Of a DNA stretch of 64,000 nucleotides, positions 53,892 through 63,554 are shown piece by piece (the first letter of the stretch is position 1; each line of letters begins with the position of its first letter). Location: the NCBI RefSeq assembly GCF_014696385.1, contig NZ_JACJQB010000013.1, positions 18,424 to 82,423 of the forward strand. The letters run 5' to 3'. The position numbers and the translations under genes were made by a program. Under the pieces are notes generated by a model that searched no databases, was not told where the DNA came from, and saw only the letters and a program-made list of their open reading frames with translations. The stretch comes from Pseudanabaena mucicola FACHB-723. GTDB lineage: Bacteria > Cyanobacteriota > Cyanobacteriia > Pseudanabaenales > Pseudanabaenaceae.

Positions 53892-56024
53892 GTGAGAGTT
53901 CCCCTAGACTGCTACCGCATCCTTGGTCTGACGCATCTATCAGGGATAGAAAAGATCCATCAAGCACATCGCGATCGCCTACTCTCTATGCCAAGGCGAG
54001 AATATTCTGATGCAGCGATCTCTTCCCGTAAGCGCATTATTGACAAAGCCTATGAAGCCTTGATCGAACATGATCGCCTTGGTAGTAATGCAAATGCCGA
54101 TGATGTCACTGATGCAGTCGAGAACGCTCGCCCATCCTTAACTCTGCCACCGCAAATTGAAGCTGATGAAAAGGATTTTGCCGGTTTATTACTGATTTTG
54201 TATGAGCTTGGCGAGTCTGAGCGAGTTTTAGCCCTTGCCAAACCCTACTATGACCCTGATGAGGCGGAATATCAGTCAGCCAGAATCTCTCCCCACGATC
54301 CTGACTTATTGCTTTCTGTATCCCTAGCATATTTAGATCTGGGTCGTGAATGTTGGAAGCAGGGCAAATATGAGGCGGCGGCGGCATCCCTAGAAGCGGC
54401 CCAAGAGATTTTATTGCGGGAAGGCTTATTTCTGAGTATTCGCAGTGAAATCCAAGCTGATCTGTTTCGCCTACGCCCCTATCGTATCCTTGAATTGTTG
54501 GCGACTCCTGACAATCAGGCTAACGAGCATCGCAAAGGGATGTCACTCTTGCAAGAGATGCTGGATGCAAGGCGTGGTATTGATGGTTCAGGCAATGACT
54601 ATTCCAGTCTGGGAATTGATGATTTTCTGCGATTTATTCAGCAACTACGCAGTTATATGACTGCGATGGAGCAGCAAACTTTATTTGAAGAAGAAGCGCG
54701 TCGTCCATCCTCAGTGGCGACCTATTTGGCTGTATATGCTCTAATTGCGCGGGGGTTCTCGCAACGTCAGCCAGCCTTAATTCGCCGTGCTAAGGGTTTA
54801 TTGGTAAAACTTAGTGCGAAACAGGATATTTATCTCGAAAAAGCAGTTTGCGCTTTGTTGCTAGGGCAGACGGAAGAAGCTAGCACTGCGATCGAAAATA
54901 GTGCTGAAGAAGATCAGATTGCTTTTATTCGCCAAAATTCTGAGGGTGCGCCCGATCTGCTCCCTGGATTATGTCTCTATAGCGAACGCTGGATGCAGGA
55001 GGAGGTATATCCCCATTTCCGTGATCTGATGCACCAAATTGTATCGCTTAAGGATTATTTTGCTGATGAGCAGGTGCAGGCTTATCTCGAAGAACTGCCT
55101 AATACTGGGGCAATGTCATCGGAATGGACTTCGCCTGTTGGTGGTAGTCGTTTTGCTGGGATATCCTCCTTTAATGAGGCGGATGATCGCGATGCTGATT
55201 CTGTGTCTAGTCGTGAACCGAGACTGTCTACTTACGAGCCTGAGACTCCCAATCGATTTGAGCGATCATCAGCACCTCTACTAAATCGCTCAAGTCCTGC
55301 TAATCGAGATCATCCCTCCCGCTCTCGTCGTACTTCGACTACTGTTAAGAATGCAACGAAAAATATTGTTGACAATGTTAAGGAAAAAAAGCAGTCATCG
55401 CGTAAGTCTGCGCCTAGTAGCACCCATGGAAAACCGAAGTTTAAGGTTGAGCGACTAGCAACGGTGATTGTTCTTGCGATCGCAATTTTAGTTGGCTCAA
55501 TTTGGTTAGTGGTTTTGGCAGTACGCGCCTTAATGGGCGGCTCAAACTCAGAGAGTTATGTGGCAATGGAAAAGCCTATTGCTTCACTAGTTCAGGAAAT
55601 TAGTAAAAATACCGCAACGTCTCCTGTCGCGCAACCTGGCCCCCTTGATAAGGAAACGGCTATTAAAATAATTGAAACTTGGCAAGTAACTAAAGCTAAA
55701 GCTTTGGGCAAGGACTATGAGGATAAGTTGCTATTAGAAATTCTCGATGAGCCAGCGCTGAGTGATTGGCAAGGACGAGCCAATGATCTCAAATCTAGCA
55801 ATTCCTATTTGCAATACGAAACTAAATCTAGTGAAGTGCAAGAGGTGATTCCCGATGGTGATAACAAGGCGAAGGTCGTCGTTAATATCTCCGAGTCTCG
55901 TAATTATTTTAACAATGGTGAACTGGATCGAGATGCATCTGCGGAGAATGCTAATTACAAAGTTGAATATGACTTAATCCGCAAAAATGACAAATGGTTA
56001 ATCCGTGAGATGTTGGTCTTTTAG
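53892..56024 (+). CDS. zipN: Cell division protein ZipN/Ftn2 (ARC6 homologue)
   Basis: Inner-membrane organiser of the FtsZ ring, specific to cyanobacteria and plastids. 710 residues from GTG 53892 (MRVPLDCYRILGLTHLS). Order: J-like domain 1-60 (LDCYRILGL...DKAYEALI, without the catalytic HPD), helical middle region about 90-400 (LLLILYELGESERVLALAKP), Ser/Arg-rich linker about 425-515, one membrane helix about 520-545 (LATVIVLAIAILVGSIWLVV), and a C-terminal IMS/DUF4101 domain about 590-710 (IIETWQVTKAKALGKDYEDK). Full length. Confidence 0.93.
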   Translation: MRVPLDCYRILGLTHLSGIEKIHQAHRDRLLSMPRREYSDAAISSRKRIIDKAYEALIEHDRLGSNANADDVTDAVENARPSLTLPPQIEADEKDFAGLLLILYELGESERVLALAKPYYDPDEAEYQSARISPHDPDLLLSVSLAYLDLGRECWKQGKYEAAAASLEAAQEILLREGLFLSIRSEIQADLFRLRPYRILELLATPDNQANEHRKGMSLLQEMLDARRGIDGSGNDYSSLGIDDFLRFIQQLRSYMTAMEQQTLFEEEARRPSSVATYLAVYALIARGFSQRQPALIRRAKGLLVKLSAKQDIYLEKAVCALLLGQTEEASTAIENSAEEDQIAFIRQNSEGAPDLLPGLCLYSERWMQEEVYPHFRDLMHQIVSLKDYFADEQVQAYLEELPNTGAMSSEWTSPVGGSRFAGISSFNEADDRDADSVSSREPRLSTYEPETPNRFERSSAPLLNRSSPANRDHPSRSRRTSTTVKNATKNIVDNVKEKKQSSRKSAPSSTHGKPKFKVERLATVIVLAIAILVGSIWLVVLAVRALMGGSNSESYVAMEKPIASLVQEISKNTATSPVAQPGPLDKETAIKIIETWQVTKAKALGKDYEDKLLLEILDEPALSDWQGRANDLKSSNSYLQYETKSSEVQEVIPDGDNKAKVVVNISESRNYFNNGELDRDASAENANYKVEYDLIRKNDKWLIREMLVF

Positions 56025-56077
56025 TGAGCTTGTTGAGCAGGATTTTTAATGAATATTTGGGTGTAATTAAATATAAA

Positions 56078-56117
56078 AATCAAGAACCTGTGGTGCAAGC
56101 GCCACAGGTTCTTGATT
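56078..56117. terminator. Bidirectional terminator between zipN and the HTH-AckA-like gene
   Basis: Perfect 16 bp stem AATCAAGAACCTGTGG with its complement (56078-56093 / 56102-56117), 8-base loop; 53 bp after zipN and 18 bp from the convergent stop. Confidence 0.88.
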
Positions 56118-56134
56118 AAGGGCAAGACAAAAAT

Positions 56135-57094
56135 TCATGGATTTGCGATGATCGCAGGATCTTCTTGCAGGTTAACTACTAATACGCGCACTTTAGAATT
56201 CTTCGTGGCAATGTCTGAATCCACAGGATCGTCTTCATTTTGTTTTAAGTCAAGTTTTAAGCCTAGAAATCCTAATGATTGACAAATAAGTTCGCGGATG
56301 ATTTCTGAGTTCTCACTTAATTCTGACGTAAATACAATCGCATCCATTCCCCCCAAGCTCATGAGCATAGAACCAAGGCATGACCGCAAACGATGAATGT
56401 AAATATCCAAAGCTTGCTTTGCCCGAGAGTTATCTGTATCAATCGCCGAGCCTACTGATTTTGGATCATTGGATTTGTGATCACTTCCTTGCTTTGATGG
56501 CTCATCAGGGTTATTGTCCTGTCGCATCATCTCATTTAAAACATCAGTATCAACTGAGCCAGAACTATAATCAATCATCAAACCTTCTAAAGGCGTAAAT
56601 CCAGTAGCTGTATCGATAATTTGACCATTGTGAATGGCAGCAAGAGAACAACCGTTATCCAAATTGCAAGTAATTAACCGCAAATTTTTAATATCTCTCT
56701 GTAAGACTTCGGCAGATCGCTGAGCGCAATAATAGTGGCTGCTTTCATTTAGTCCATAATGGCGATTATCAACTGCTGTAGGAGGACTGGAAATTGTCGC
56801 AATAGTCACTAAATTCTTGGGACTAGTAGTGATAAGTTTATCGTTAATATCAGGCTCTTCACCTTCTAGAGGTGTGATAATCGCGATTTCTTGCCAATCT
56901 AAGTCTAACCTTTCGCAAATTTCAAAAAATGTATAGCGCTCAACTGGTTTTCCCGCAAAAAAACGCCAAATTGATTGCCGTGTTTTTAGACCCACCTCTT
57001 CTGCAAGGTAATCTTGAGTCCAACCCTTATTGGCAAAACGCTTTTTAGCTTTTTTGATGCCTGCTGCTGAGGCTGTTAATGATCGCTTAGCGAT
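56135..57094 (-). CDS. HTH domain fused to a degenerate acetate kinase C-terminal half; apparent ATC start
   Basis: Read from 57094 the frame gives 319 residues. Residues 1-70 match the cyanobacterial HTH module usually beginning MAKRSLTAS (here IAKRSLTAS, with GWTQDYLAEEVGLKTRQSIW and FAGKPVERYTFFEICERL). Residues about 110-319 align closely with AckA encoded at 59229: HYGLNESSHYYCAQRSAEVL versus RYGFHGISHQYCSDRAAQLL; LITCNLDNGCSLAAI versus LITCHLGNGCSLAAI; GFTPLEGL identical; MDAIVFTSELSENSE versus LDAIVFTAGVGENAP. Catalytic His (FH to LN, CHL to CNL) and Arg (GSRSG to DYSSG) are lost, so kinase activity is improbable. AGGAG (57108-57104) lies 9 bases before ATC, and TAG is in frame just upstream. 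A GTG at 56995 would give 286 residues but cut the HTH. Confidence 0.72.
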   Translation of the reverse strand: MAKRSLTASAAGIKKAKKRFANKGWTQDYLAEEVGLKTRQSIWRFFAGKPVERYTFFEICERLDLDWQEIAIITPLEGEEPDINDKLITTSPKNLVTIATISSPPTAVDNRHYGLNESSHYYCAQRSAEVLQRDIKNLRLITCNLDNGCSLAAIHNGQIIDTATGFTPLEGLMIDYSSGSVDTDVLNEMMRQDNNPDEPSKQGSDHKSNDPKSVGSAIDTDNSRAKQALDIYIHRLRSCLGSMLMSLGGMDAIVFTSELSENSEIIRELICQSLGFLGLKLDLKQNEDDPVDSDIATKNSKVRVLVVNLQEDPAIIANP

Positions 57095-57156
57095 AACGGC
57101 AAACTCCTATTTATACTTTGAAATAATTAGCTAAACATAATTAAAACCAAAAATCA

Positions 57157-57193
57157 GAGCGTGAGTCGTTAGCAAAGTAGACGACTCACGCTC
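57157..57193. terminator. Hairpin between recA and the HTH-AckA-like gene
   Basis: GAGCGTGAGTCGT (57157-57169) with ACGACTCACGCTC (57181-57193), perfect 13 bp, extended by AAAATC/GATTTT with small bulges. It lies in the upstream region of the HTH-AckA-like gene and could isolate it from recA read-through. Confidence 0.65.
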
Positions 57194-57240
57194 CTAGATT
57201 TTAAGGTTATTTATGCTTCACTACTTAATAAACTATACCA

Positions 57241-57271
57241 AAACACAAAATAGCAAGGTCATTTTGTGTTT
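57241..57271 (-). terminator. Terminator of recA
   Basis: AAACACAAAAT (57241-57251) with ATTTTGTGTTT (57261-57271), 27 bp after the recA stop on the minus strand. Confidence 0.75.
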
Positions 57272-57297
57272 TAGTAATGGACAGTTAAAGAATGATT

Positions 57298-58437
57298 TTA
57301 AAAATCATCGGGTAGAGTGTCTTCATCTTCGGGTTCAATTTCTTCAGGTAGAACCTTAGTTGCTGAAACCGCTACACCTGCGGATAGTTTTTCGCGGACT
57401 TGACGCTCGACATCTTGAGCAAACTCTGGTTTGTCTTCCATGTATTTGATCGTGTTGTCACGACCTTGACCAATATTATCGCCTTGATAGCTATACCATG
57501 CACCCTTACGCACGATGATACTCATTTCTTCGGCTAGGTCTACCAAACAACCAAGGGTGGAAATACCTTTGCCAAAAATAATGTCAAATTCGGCAATACG
57601 GAAAGGTGGGGCAACTTTATTCTTGGCAACTTTTACCTTAGCGCGAATCCCATATTCTTCTGTGCCTTTTTTGAGGGTTTGGATACGGCGAATATCGAGA
57701 CGAACTGAGGCGTAAAACTTCAGGGCTGTACCGCCTGTGGTTGTTTCGGGGCTGCCGTAGGATACGCCAATTTTTTGACGCAGTTGGTTGAGGAAAATGA
57801 CGATGCAGTTTGAACGTCCTACATTGGCGGTAATTTTACGCAGGGCTTGGCTCATTAACCTTGCCTGTAAGCCAACATGGGATGCCCCCATTTCGCCTTC
57901 GATTTCGGCACGGGGTACAAGTGCTGCAACGGAGTCGATCGCAATGATGTCTACTGCCATCGATCGTACAAGGTTGTCAACAATTTCTAACGCCATTTCG
58001 CCTGAGTCGGGCTGGGAAATGAGCAGGTTGTTAATATCTACACCAACCGCCGCCGCATAGGTAGGATCGAGGGCATGTTCCGCATCGACAAAGGCAGCGA
58101 CACCACCACGTTTTTGGACTTCGGCGATTGCATGGAGGACGAGGGTGGTTTTACCTGAGCTTTCTGGCCCGTAAACTTCGATGACTCGTCCTTTGGGGAG
58201 TCCACCACCCAGGGCAAGATCGAGGGGTAATGCGCCACTAGGGATGGTTTCAACGCGCATATTGGTAGCATCGCCGAGCCGCATGATCGAGCCTTTGCCA
58301 TGATCCTTCTCGATCTTTTGCATGATCGCATCAAGGGCTTTCTTTTTCTCAGGGCTGATGCTAGATTTTGCTGCTTGGGCGCTCGCAGACTTATCAACTT
58401 GACTGTTTGCCGTCGCAGAGGAGTTTTTCGGTGCCAT
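57298..58437 (-). CDS. recA: Recombinase A
   Basis: ATP-dependent strand-exchange protein of homologous recombination. 379 residues. N-terminal 28 residues are Ala/Ser/Lys-rich and longer than in E. coli. Walker [11 protein letters not shown] (about 90-99), [22 protein letters not shown], loop L2 region [20 protein letters not shown], and an acidic C-terminal tail ([15 protein letters not shown]) that tunes activity. No LexA box could be identified in the 214 bp upstream. Confidence 0.98.
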   Translation of the reverse strand: MAPKNSSATANSQVDKSASAQAAKSSISPEKKKALDAIMQKIEKDHGKGSIMRLGDATNMRVETIPSGALPLDLALGGGLPKGRVIEVYGPESSGKTTLVLHAIAEVQKRGGVAAFVDAEHALDPTYAAAVGVDINNLLISQPDSGEMALEIVDNLVRSMAVDIIAIDSVAALVPRAEIEGEMGASHVGLQARLMSQALRKITANVGRSNCIVIFLNQLRQKIGVSYGSPETTTGGTALKFYASVRLDIRRIQTLKKGTEEYGIRAKVKVAKNKVAPPFRIAEFDIIFGKGISTLGCLVDLAEEMSIIVRKGAWYSYQGDNIGQGRDNTIKYMEDKPEFAQDVERQVREKLSAGVAVSATKVLPEEIEPEDEDTLPDDF

Positions 58438-58524
58438 TGCCGTTCGAGGTTGAGTTGGTCTAATACATCTGCCTCATTATGACAGTGAACTAGCCCAACC
58501 TGCCAGAGGTAAAAACAAAACTAG

Positions 58525-58559
58525 AGCTTGTGCATCTTGCTAAATGGGCGACACAAGCT
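58525..58559. other. Short inverted repeat in the recA upstream region
   Basis: AGCTTGTG (58525-58532) and CACAAGCT (58552-58559) with a 19-base loop. Weak; could be an operator or a leader hairpin of recA. Confidence 0.3.
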
Positions 58560-58651
58560 TTGAACTATTTATTTGTGACAAAAGAAACTCAACATTTGCA
58601 AATTCTAGTGTCAGAATTAAGATAGGTAATTTTATCTAGCGGTCTACCATT

Positions 58652-59197
58652 ATGGCTTCGGAACATCCACCAGTTATGTTGGTGGACGCTTATAACGTGA
58701 TTGGAGTATGGAGATACTTGCAGGAAATTAGAGATCTGCAAGGGTTTGAGATTGCGCGATCGCAGTTAACGGAAACGATGGTTAACTTTAGTGCCTATCA
58801 TGGCTATAAAACTACTTTGGTTTTTGATGCCTATGTGCAAGCCACTCCTGCTAAAGCTGAAAAAATTACTAAAAATCTCAGGTTGTATTTTACTGATCAC
58901 AACGAAACTGCGGACACTTATATCGAGCGACAATGTGGTAAATATCGCCGTGACCCACTGAGACATCTAAAAAGAATTATTGTGGTTACTTCCGATCGCG
59001 CCCAGCAACTTACGGCGGTGGGTTTTGGGGCAGAGTGGCTATCGGCAACGGCACTAGCACAGGAGGTGGAGGCAACTTTGCGATCTGTCCAAAGTCGTCA
59101 GAAGTCTAAAAAAGCCAATACTAGTAACCTATTAGCCAATCGTATTGATAGCAATACTAGATCCCAATTAGCTAAATGGCGTAACAGTCTCCAGTAA
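58652..59197 (+). CDS. NYN-domain endoribonuclease (YacP/Rae1 type)
   Basis: 181 residues. PIN-like NYN fold with acidic residues in MLVDAYNVIG (D11 region), LVFDAYVQ, ETADTYIERQ and VVTSDRAQQ, which together form the metal site. Bacillus Rae1 (YacP) is a ribosome-associated mRNA endonuclease of this family; the chloroplast and cyanobacterial members are assumed to act alike. The C-terminal 40 residues are basic and could bind RNA. ackA follows after 31 bp on the same strand, so the two are probably one operon. Confidence 0.85.
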   Translation: MASEHPPVMLVDAYNVIGVWRYLQEIRDLQGFEIARSQLTETMVNFSAYHGYKTTLVFDAYVQATPAKAEKITKNLRLYFTDHNETADTYIERQCGKYRRDPLRHLKRIIVVTSDRAQQLTAVGFGAEWLSATALAQEVEATLRSVQSRQKSKKANTSNLLANRIDSNTRSQLAKWRNSLQ

Positions 59198-59228
59198 TTC
59201 GGCATTACCCGTAAAAAACAATCACAAG

Positions 59229-60437
59229 ATGAAAATATTAGTTCTCAATGCTGGTTCGAGTAGCCAAAAGAGTTGCTTGTATGATTTAGCCGACGGGCTG
59301 CCCAGTTCTGCTCCTGAACCGCTTTGGGAAGCTGCCATAGATTGGACACACCATGATGATTTTGTGGAGATTAAGATCAAAACTCATGATGGCAAAGTTT
59401 TGCAAGAAGATCTGAAGGCGACTTCCCGACCTGAAATCATTGCCCATATGTTTGAGACTTTATGGAGTGGTGATACTGCGGTGGTGAGCAGTCCTGCGGA
59501 AATAGATATGATTGGGCATCGGGTGGTGCATGGTGGTGCAGAGTATCGCCAAAGTAAGATTATTGATGATGTGGTCAAAGCTGCGATCGTAAAGTTAGCA
59601 TTGTTTGCACCAGTACATAATCCTGCGAATTTGGAAGGAATTGAAGCTGCCGAGCAGGTATTTGGAAAGACTCCTCAAGTGGCAGTATTTGATACTGCTT
59701 TTCACTCCCATTTGTCTCCTGATGCATATACCTATGCCATTCCCCAGCGATATACAGAACAAGGAATTCGTCGCTATGGATTCCATGGCATTAGTCATCA
59801 ATATTGCAGCGATCGGGCGGCGCAGCTTCTTGATCGGAAACTGGAAGATCTAAAACTAATTACTTGTCATTTAGGGAATGGATGTTCCCTAGCCGCAATT
59901 CGCCATGGGCGCAGTATCGATACAACCATGGGATTTACTCCCCTTGAAGGTTTGGTGATGGGAAGTCGCTCAGGTTCTATTGATGCAGGGATTCTCATTC
60001 ATTTGTTGCGTCAACCTGATATGGATGTGGAGAAGCTGGATCGTATTCTCAATCGCGAATCTGGCGTGAGGGGAATATCGGGAATATCGGGGGATTTGCG
60101 TTCAATCCTGAAGGAAATTGCGGCGGGAAATGCACAGGCACAATTGGCTTTTGATGTGTATGTCCATAGCTTGCGATCGCATATTGGCGCAATGCTAGCT
60201 AGCCTTAGTGGTTTAGATGCGATCGTATTTACCGCAGGTGTCGGTGAAAATGCGCCTACGATTAGGGCGGCGGCCTGTGCGGGATTTGAGTTTTTAGGGC
60301 TGAAATTGGATAGTAATAAGAATAATCAAAGATTATTAGATGTTGATATTGCTGCACCTGATTCGTCGGTGCGTGTTCTCGTGATTCATACCCAAGAGGA
60401 TTGGGAAATTGCCCGTGAATGTTGGCATTTACGCTGA
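59229..60437 (+). CDS. ackA: Acetate kinase
   Basis: Reversible ATP + acetate to acetyl phosphate + ADP. 402 residues, both ASKHA halves intact: LVLNAGSSSQKSCLYDL with N7, HRVVHGGAEY with the substrate-binding Arg/His, FDTAFHSHLSP, RRYGFHGISHQY with catalytic His, CHLGNGCSLAAI, GSRSGSIDAGI with catalytic Arg, FTAGVGENAP and the C-terminal TQEDWEIA Glu. It is the intact counterpart of the degenerate domain encoded at 56135-57094. pta is not nearby. Confidence 0.97.
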   Translation: MKILVLNAGSSSQKSCLYDLADGLPSSAPEPLWEAAIDWTHHDDFVEIKIKTHDGKVLQEDLKATSRPEIIAHMFETLWSGDTAVVSSPAEIDMIGHRVVHGGAEYRQSKIIDDVVKAAIVKLALFAPVHNPANLEGIEAAEQVFGKTPQVAVFDTAFHSHLSPDAYTYAIPQRYTEQGIRRYGFHGISHQYCSDRAAQLLDRKLEDLKLITCHLGNGCSLAAIRHGRSIDTTMGFTPLEGLVMGSRSGSIDAGILIHLLRQPDMDVEKLDRILNRESGVRGISGISGDLRSILKEIAAGNAQAQLAFDVYVHSLRSHIGAMLASLSGLDAIVFTAGVGENAPTIRAAACAGFEFLGLKLDSNKNNQRLLDVDIAAPDSSVRVLVIHTQEDWEIARECWHLR

Positions 60438-60459
60438 ATAATTTAACGCTAAATAATTT

Positions 60460-60488
60460 ATGAGCTACCCACATAGCGGGTGGCTCAT
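60460..60488. terminator. Terminator between ackA and the SUI1-family gene
   Basis: ATGAGCTACCC (60460-60470) with GGGTGGCTCAT (60478-60488), one G-U pair, 7-base loop, between convergent genes. Confidence 0.7.
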
Positions 60489-60498
60489 AGTTGTCTGG

Positions 60499-60825
60499 CT
60501 ATTTGCCACTAATTTTAGCTTTGTAGCCTAGACCTAAAAGAATCTGCAAGATTTTTTGGGTACAGTCGCCTTGAATCTCGATCGCTTGCTCCTTGGCTGT
60601 ACCACCAGCACCACATTGATTTTTGAGTTGTTTTGTTAGTTTAGCTAAGGTTTCGGGCGTGGTTTGAAAACCTGTGATTTCCGTGACGGTTTTGCCACCC
60701 TTGCCCCGTCTTGTTGCCTGAATGCGGACATTTTGCTGCTGTGGTGGTAAATCAACAATATTTTGTTCCGAGTCGTTGTCTTCAGGTGTGCCGAACTCGC
60801 GGTAAACTACACGATTTTTGACCAT
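60499..60825 (-). CDS. SUI1/eIF1-family translation factor (YciH type)
   Basis: 108 residues. After a ~28-residue polar N-terminus comes the SUI1 fold: RIQATRRGKGGKTVTEITGF, LTKQLKNQCGAGGTAKEQAI and IEIQGDCTQKILQILLGLGY. Bacterial members (YciH) resemble eIF1 and influence initiation fidelity under stress in E. coli. It lies 19 bp downstream of a coiled-coil gene, probably co-transcribed with it. Confidence 0.9.
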   Translation of the reverse strand: MVKNRVVYREFGTPEDNDSEQNIVDLPPQQQNVRIQATRRGKGGKTVTEITGFQTTPETLAKLTKQLKNQCGAGGTAKEQAIEIQGDCTQKILQILLGLGYKAKISGK

Positions 60826-60844
60826 TGATTTTGATTAGCTTGAT

Positions 60845-61444
60845 TTATGACTCTACCCATGCTGAGCGCCATGCTAATTCGGCTTCAGCAATCGTTTTTT
60901 GTTGATATTTCTTGTCTAGTTCTTTATGTAAATGCACCAGTCTTGCCGATAAAACACGCAATTCTCCACGACAGGACATCACTTGCCGATCTGTAAACTC
61001 AATTTCTGCAAGCCTAATACTCATCCGTGTTGAATTTTCGTCGGTGGGGGCTGCGTTTAAAATTTTGCGCTCAACCAATAGTTTGTTTAATGTCTCCATG
61101 CTCTCGTTGAGGAGTTTGCTGAGCAAGAGATCGAGATTTTCTTGGTTGGTGCGACTATCGCGATCGCAATTTTCTAAAACTCTTTGCATCTGATCAGTGA
61201 GTAACTTGATCGTCTCCCTGAGATGCTCTTGCAGATCTTGGCGTTCTGATAATGACAGGGCAAGAAATGCCTCAGGACATTGTTGAGTGCAAAACTTAAA
61301 AGCCGCTAATAAAATTTGTTGCTGGGTTGCCGCAGCGATCGCCTGTGCATATTTAAGATGAATCGCATCAATCCGACTGATCACATCATCGATCGCCTGT
61401 TGAGTGTTCTGAATATCTTGATCAATACGCAACAACATGGTCAT
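60845..61444 (-). CDS. Coiled-coil protein of unknown function
   Basis: About 199 residues if it starts at MTMLLRIDQDIQNTQQAIDD (ATG 61444); ATG 61438 is two codons in, and an in-frame ATG at 61516 would overlap the tsf terminator hairpin. Helical throughout, heptads at about 5-45 and 60-195, with Arg/Glu-rich C-terminal half (RQVMSCRGELRVLSARLVHL). No membrane segment, no recognised family. Its position between tsf and a SUI1-family gene hints at a role near translation, but this is only context. Confidence 0.55.
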   Translation of the reverse strand: MTMLLRIDQDIQNTQQAIDDVISRIDAIHLKYAQAIAAATQQQILLAAFKFCTQQCPEAFLALSLSERQDLQEHLRETIKLLTDQMQRVLENCDRDSRTNQENLDLLLSKLLNESMETLNKLLVERKILNAAPTDENSTRMSIRLAEIEFTDRQVMSCRGELRVLSARLVHLHKELDKKYQQKTIAEAELAWRSAWVES

Positions 61445-61508
61445 AGTTAAAAATACTTTTGTTTTGCCTAGGCAATGACAACTCTTGCTAGTTGCCTCAA
61501 TGATTTGG

Positions 61509-61553
61509 AAAAACATTTGAAAGTGCCGCTTTGCAGCACTTTCAAATGTTTTT
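61509..61553 (-). terminator. Terminator of tsf
   Basis: Perfect 18 bp stem AAAAACATTTGAAAGTGC with its complement (61509-61526 / 61536-61553), 9-base loop; 3 bp beyond the tsf stop. Confidence 0.9.
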
Positions 61554-61555
61554 CT

Positions 61556-62191
61556 TTATGAGGCTGTGGTCTCAGCGCTATCGGATGCCAATTCTTCTCC
61601 AACGACAAAGCGGACAAAGCGACGAACTTTAACGTTTTCGCTAAGTTTCGTACCAGTTAACTTTACCAACTCATCAACGGTAATGCTTTGATCTTTGATG
61701 TATGGTTGATCTAGTAAGCACAATTCTTTCAAGCGCTTTTCGATACGTCCAAGCACAATTTTGTCACGGATGGCGGCAGGCTTGCTGGCGAGGTCGTCTT
61801 TACCTGCTTCAATTTGCTTTTCTGCTTCAACAAAGGCAGCAGGAATATCGGCAACACTGACATACTCAACGTTAGGGCAAGCCGCAATTTGCTTAGCTAC
61901 GTTATCAGCTAGTTCTTTGAGTTCTTCACGACGGGCTACGAAGTCAGTTTCGCAGTTAACTTCGACTAGTACACCAATACGGCTGCCAAAGTGGATATAA
62001 CTATGAACAATGCCTTCAGATGCAGCACGACTTGCTTTTTTAACAGCAGAGGCTAGTCCCTTTTGTCTTAGGTATTCGGTTGCTTTGGTAAAATCGCCGT
62101 TGGATTCAACGAGTGCTGCTTTGCAGTCTTTAATGCCTGCGCCAGTTCTTGCGCGTAGCTCTTGAATTTGTTGGGTTGTGATGTCTGCCAT
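61556..62191 (-). CDS. tsf: Elongation factor Ts
   Basis: Nucleotide exchange factor for EF-Tu. 211 residues, the short form without the long coiled-coil insert of E. coli. TQQIQELRARTGAGIKDCKA is the UBA-like start; EVNCETDFVARREEL is the exchange motif (TDFV) that contacts EF-Tu. It is usually downstream of rpsB; here the 303 bp upstream contain no rpsB and por is divergent. Confidence 0.97.
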   Translation of the reverse strand: MADITTQQIQELRARTGAGIKDCKAALVESNGDFTKATEYLRQKGLASAVKKASRAASEGIVHSYIHFGSRIGVLVEVNCETDFVARREELKELADNVAKQIAACPNVEYVSVADIPAAFVEAEKQIEAGKDDLASKPAAIRDKIVLGRIEKRLKELCLLDQPYIKDQSITVDELVKLTGTKLSENVKVRRFVRFVVGEELASDSAETTAS

Positions 62192-63457
<1,266 letters not shown>

Positions 63458-63462
63458 AAAAT

Positions 63463-63516
63463 ACAACAGAAGAAAGTAGGGGCAATTCATGAATTGCCCC
63501 TACTTTCTTTTGTTGT
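63463..63516 (+). terminator. Terminator of por
   Basis: Perfect 19 bp stem (63470-63488 with 63491-63509), two-base loop, extended outward by ACAACA/TGTTGT. Confidence 0.85.
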
Positions 63517-63554
63517 GCATAATAAAAAAGGCGTGAAGTGCATTTTTTAAGTAG

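Noticed and set aside
56135..57094. Second functional acetate kinase
   Set aside because: It lacks the whole N-terminal ASKHA half and the catalytic His and Arg.
57298..58651. LexA/SOS box for recA
   Set aside because: No clear SOS-box match could be found by eye in the 214 bp upstream of recA.
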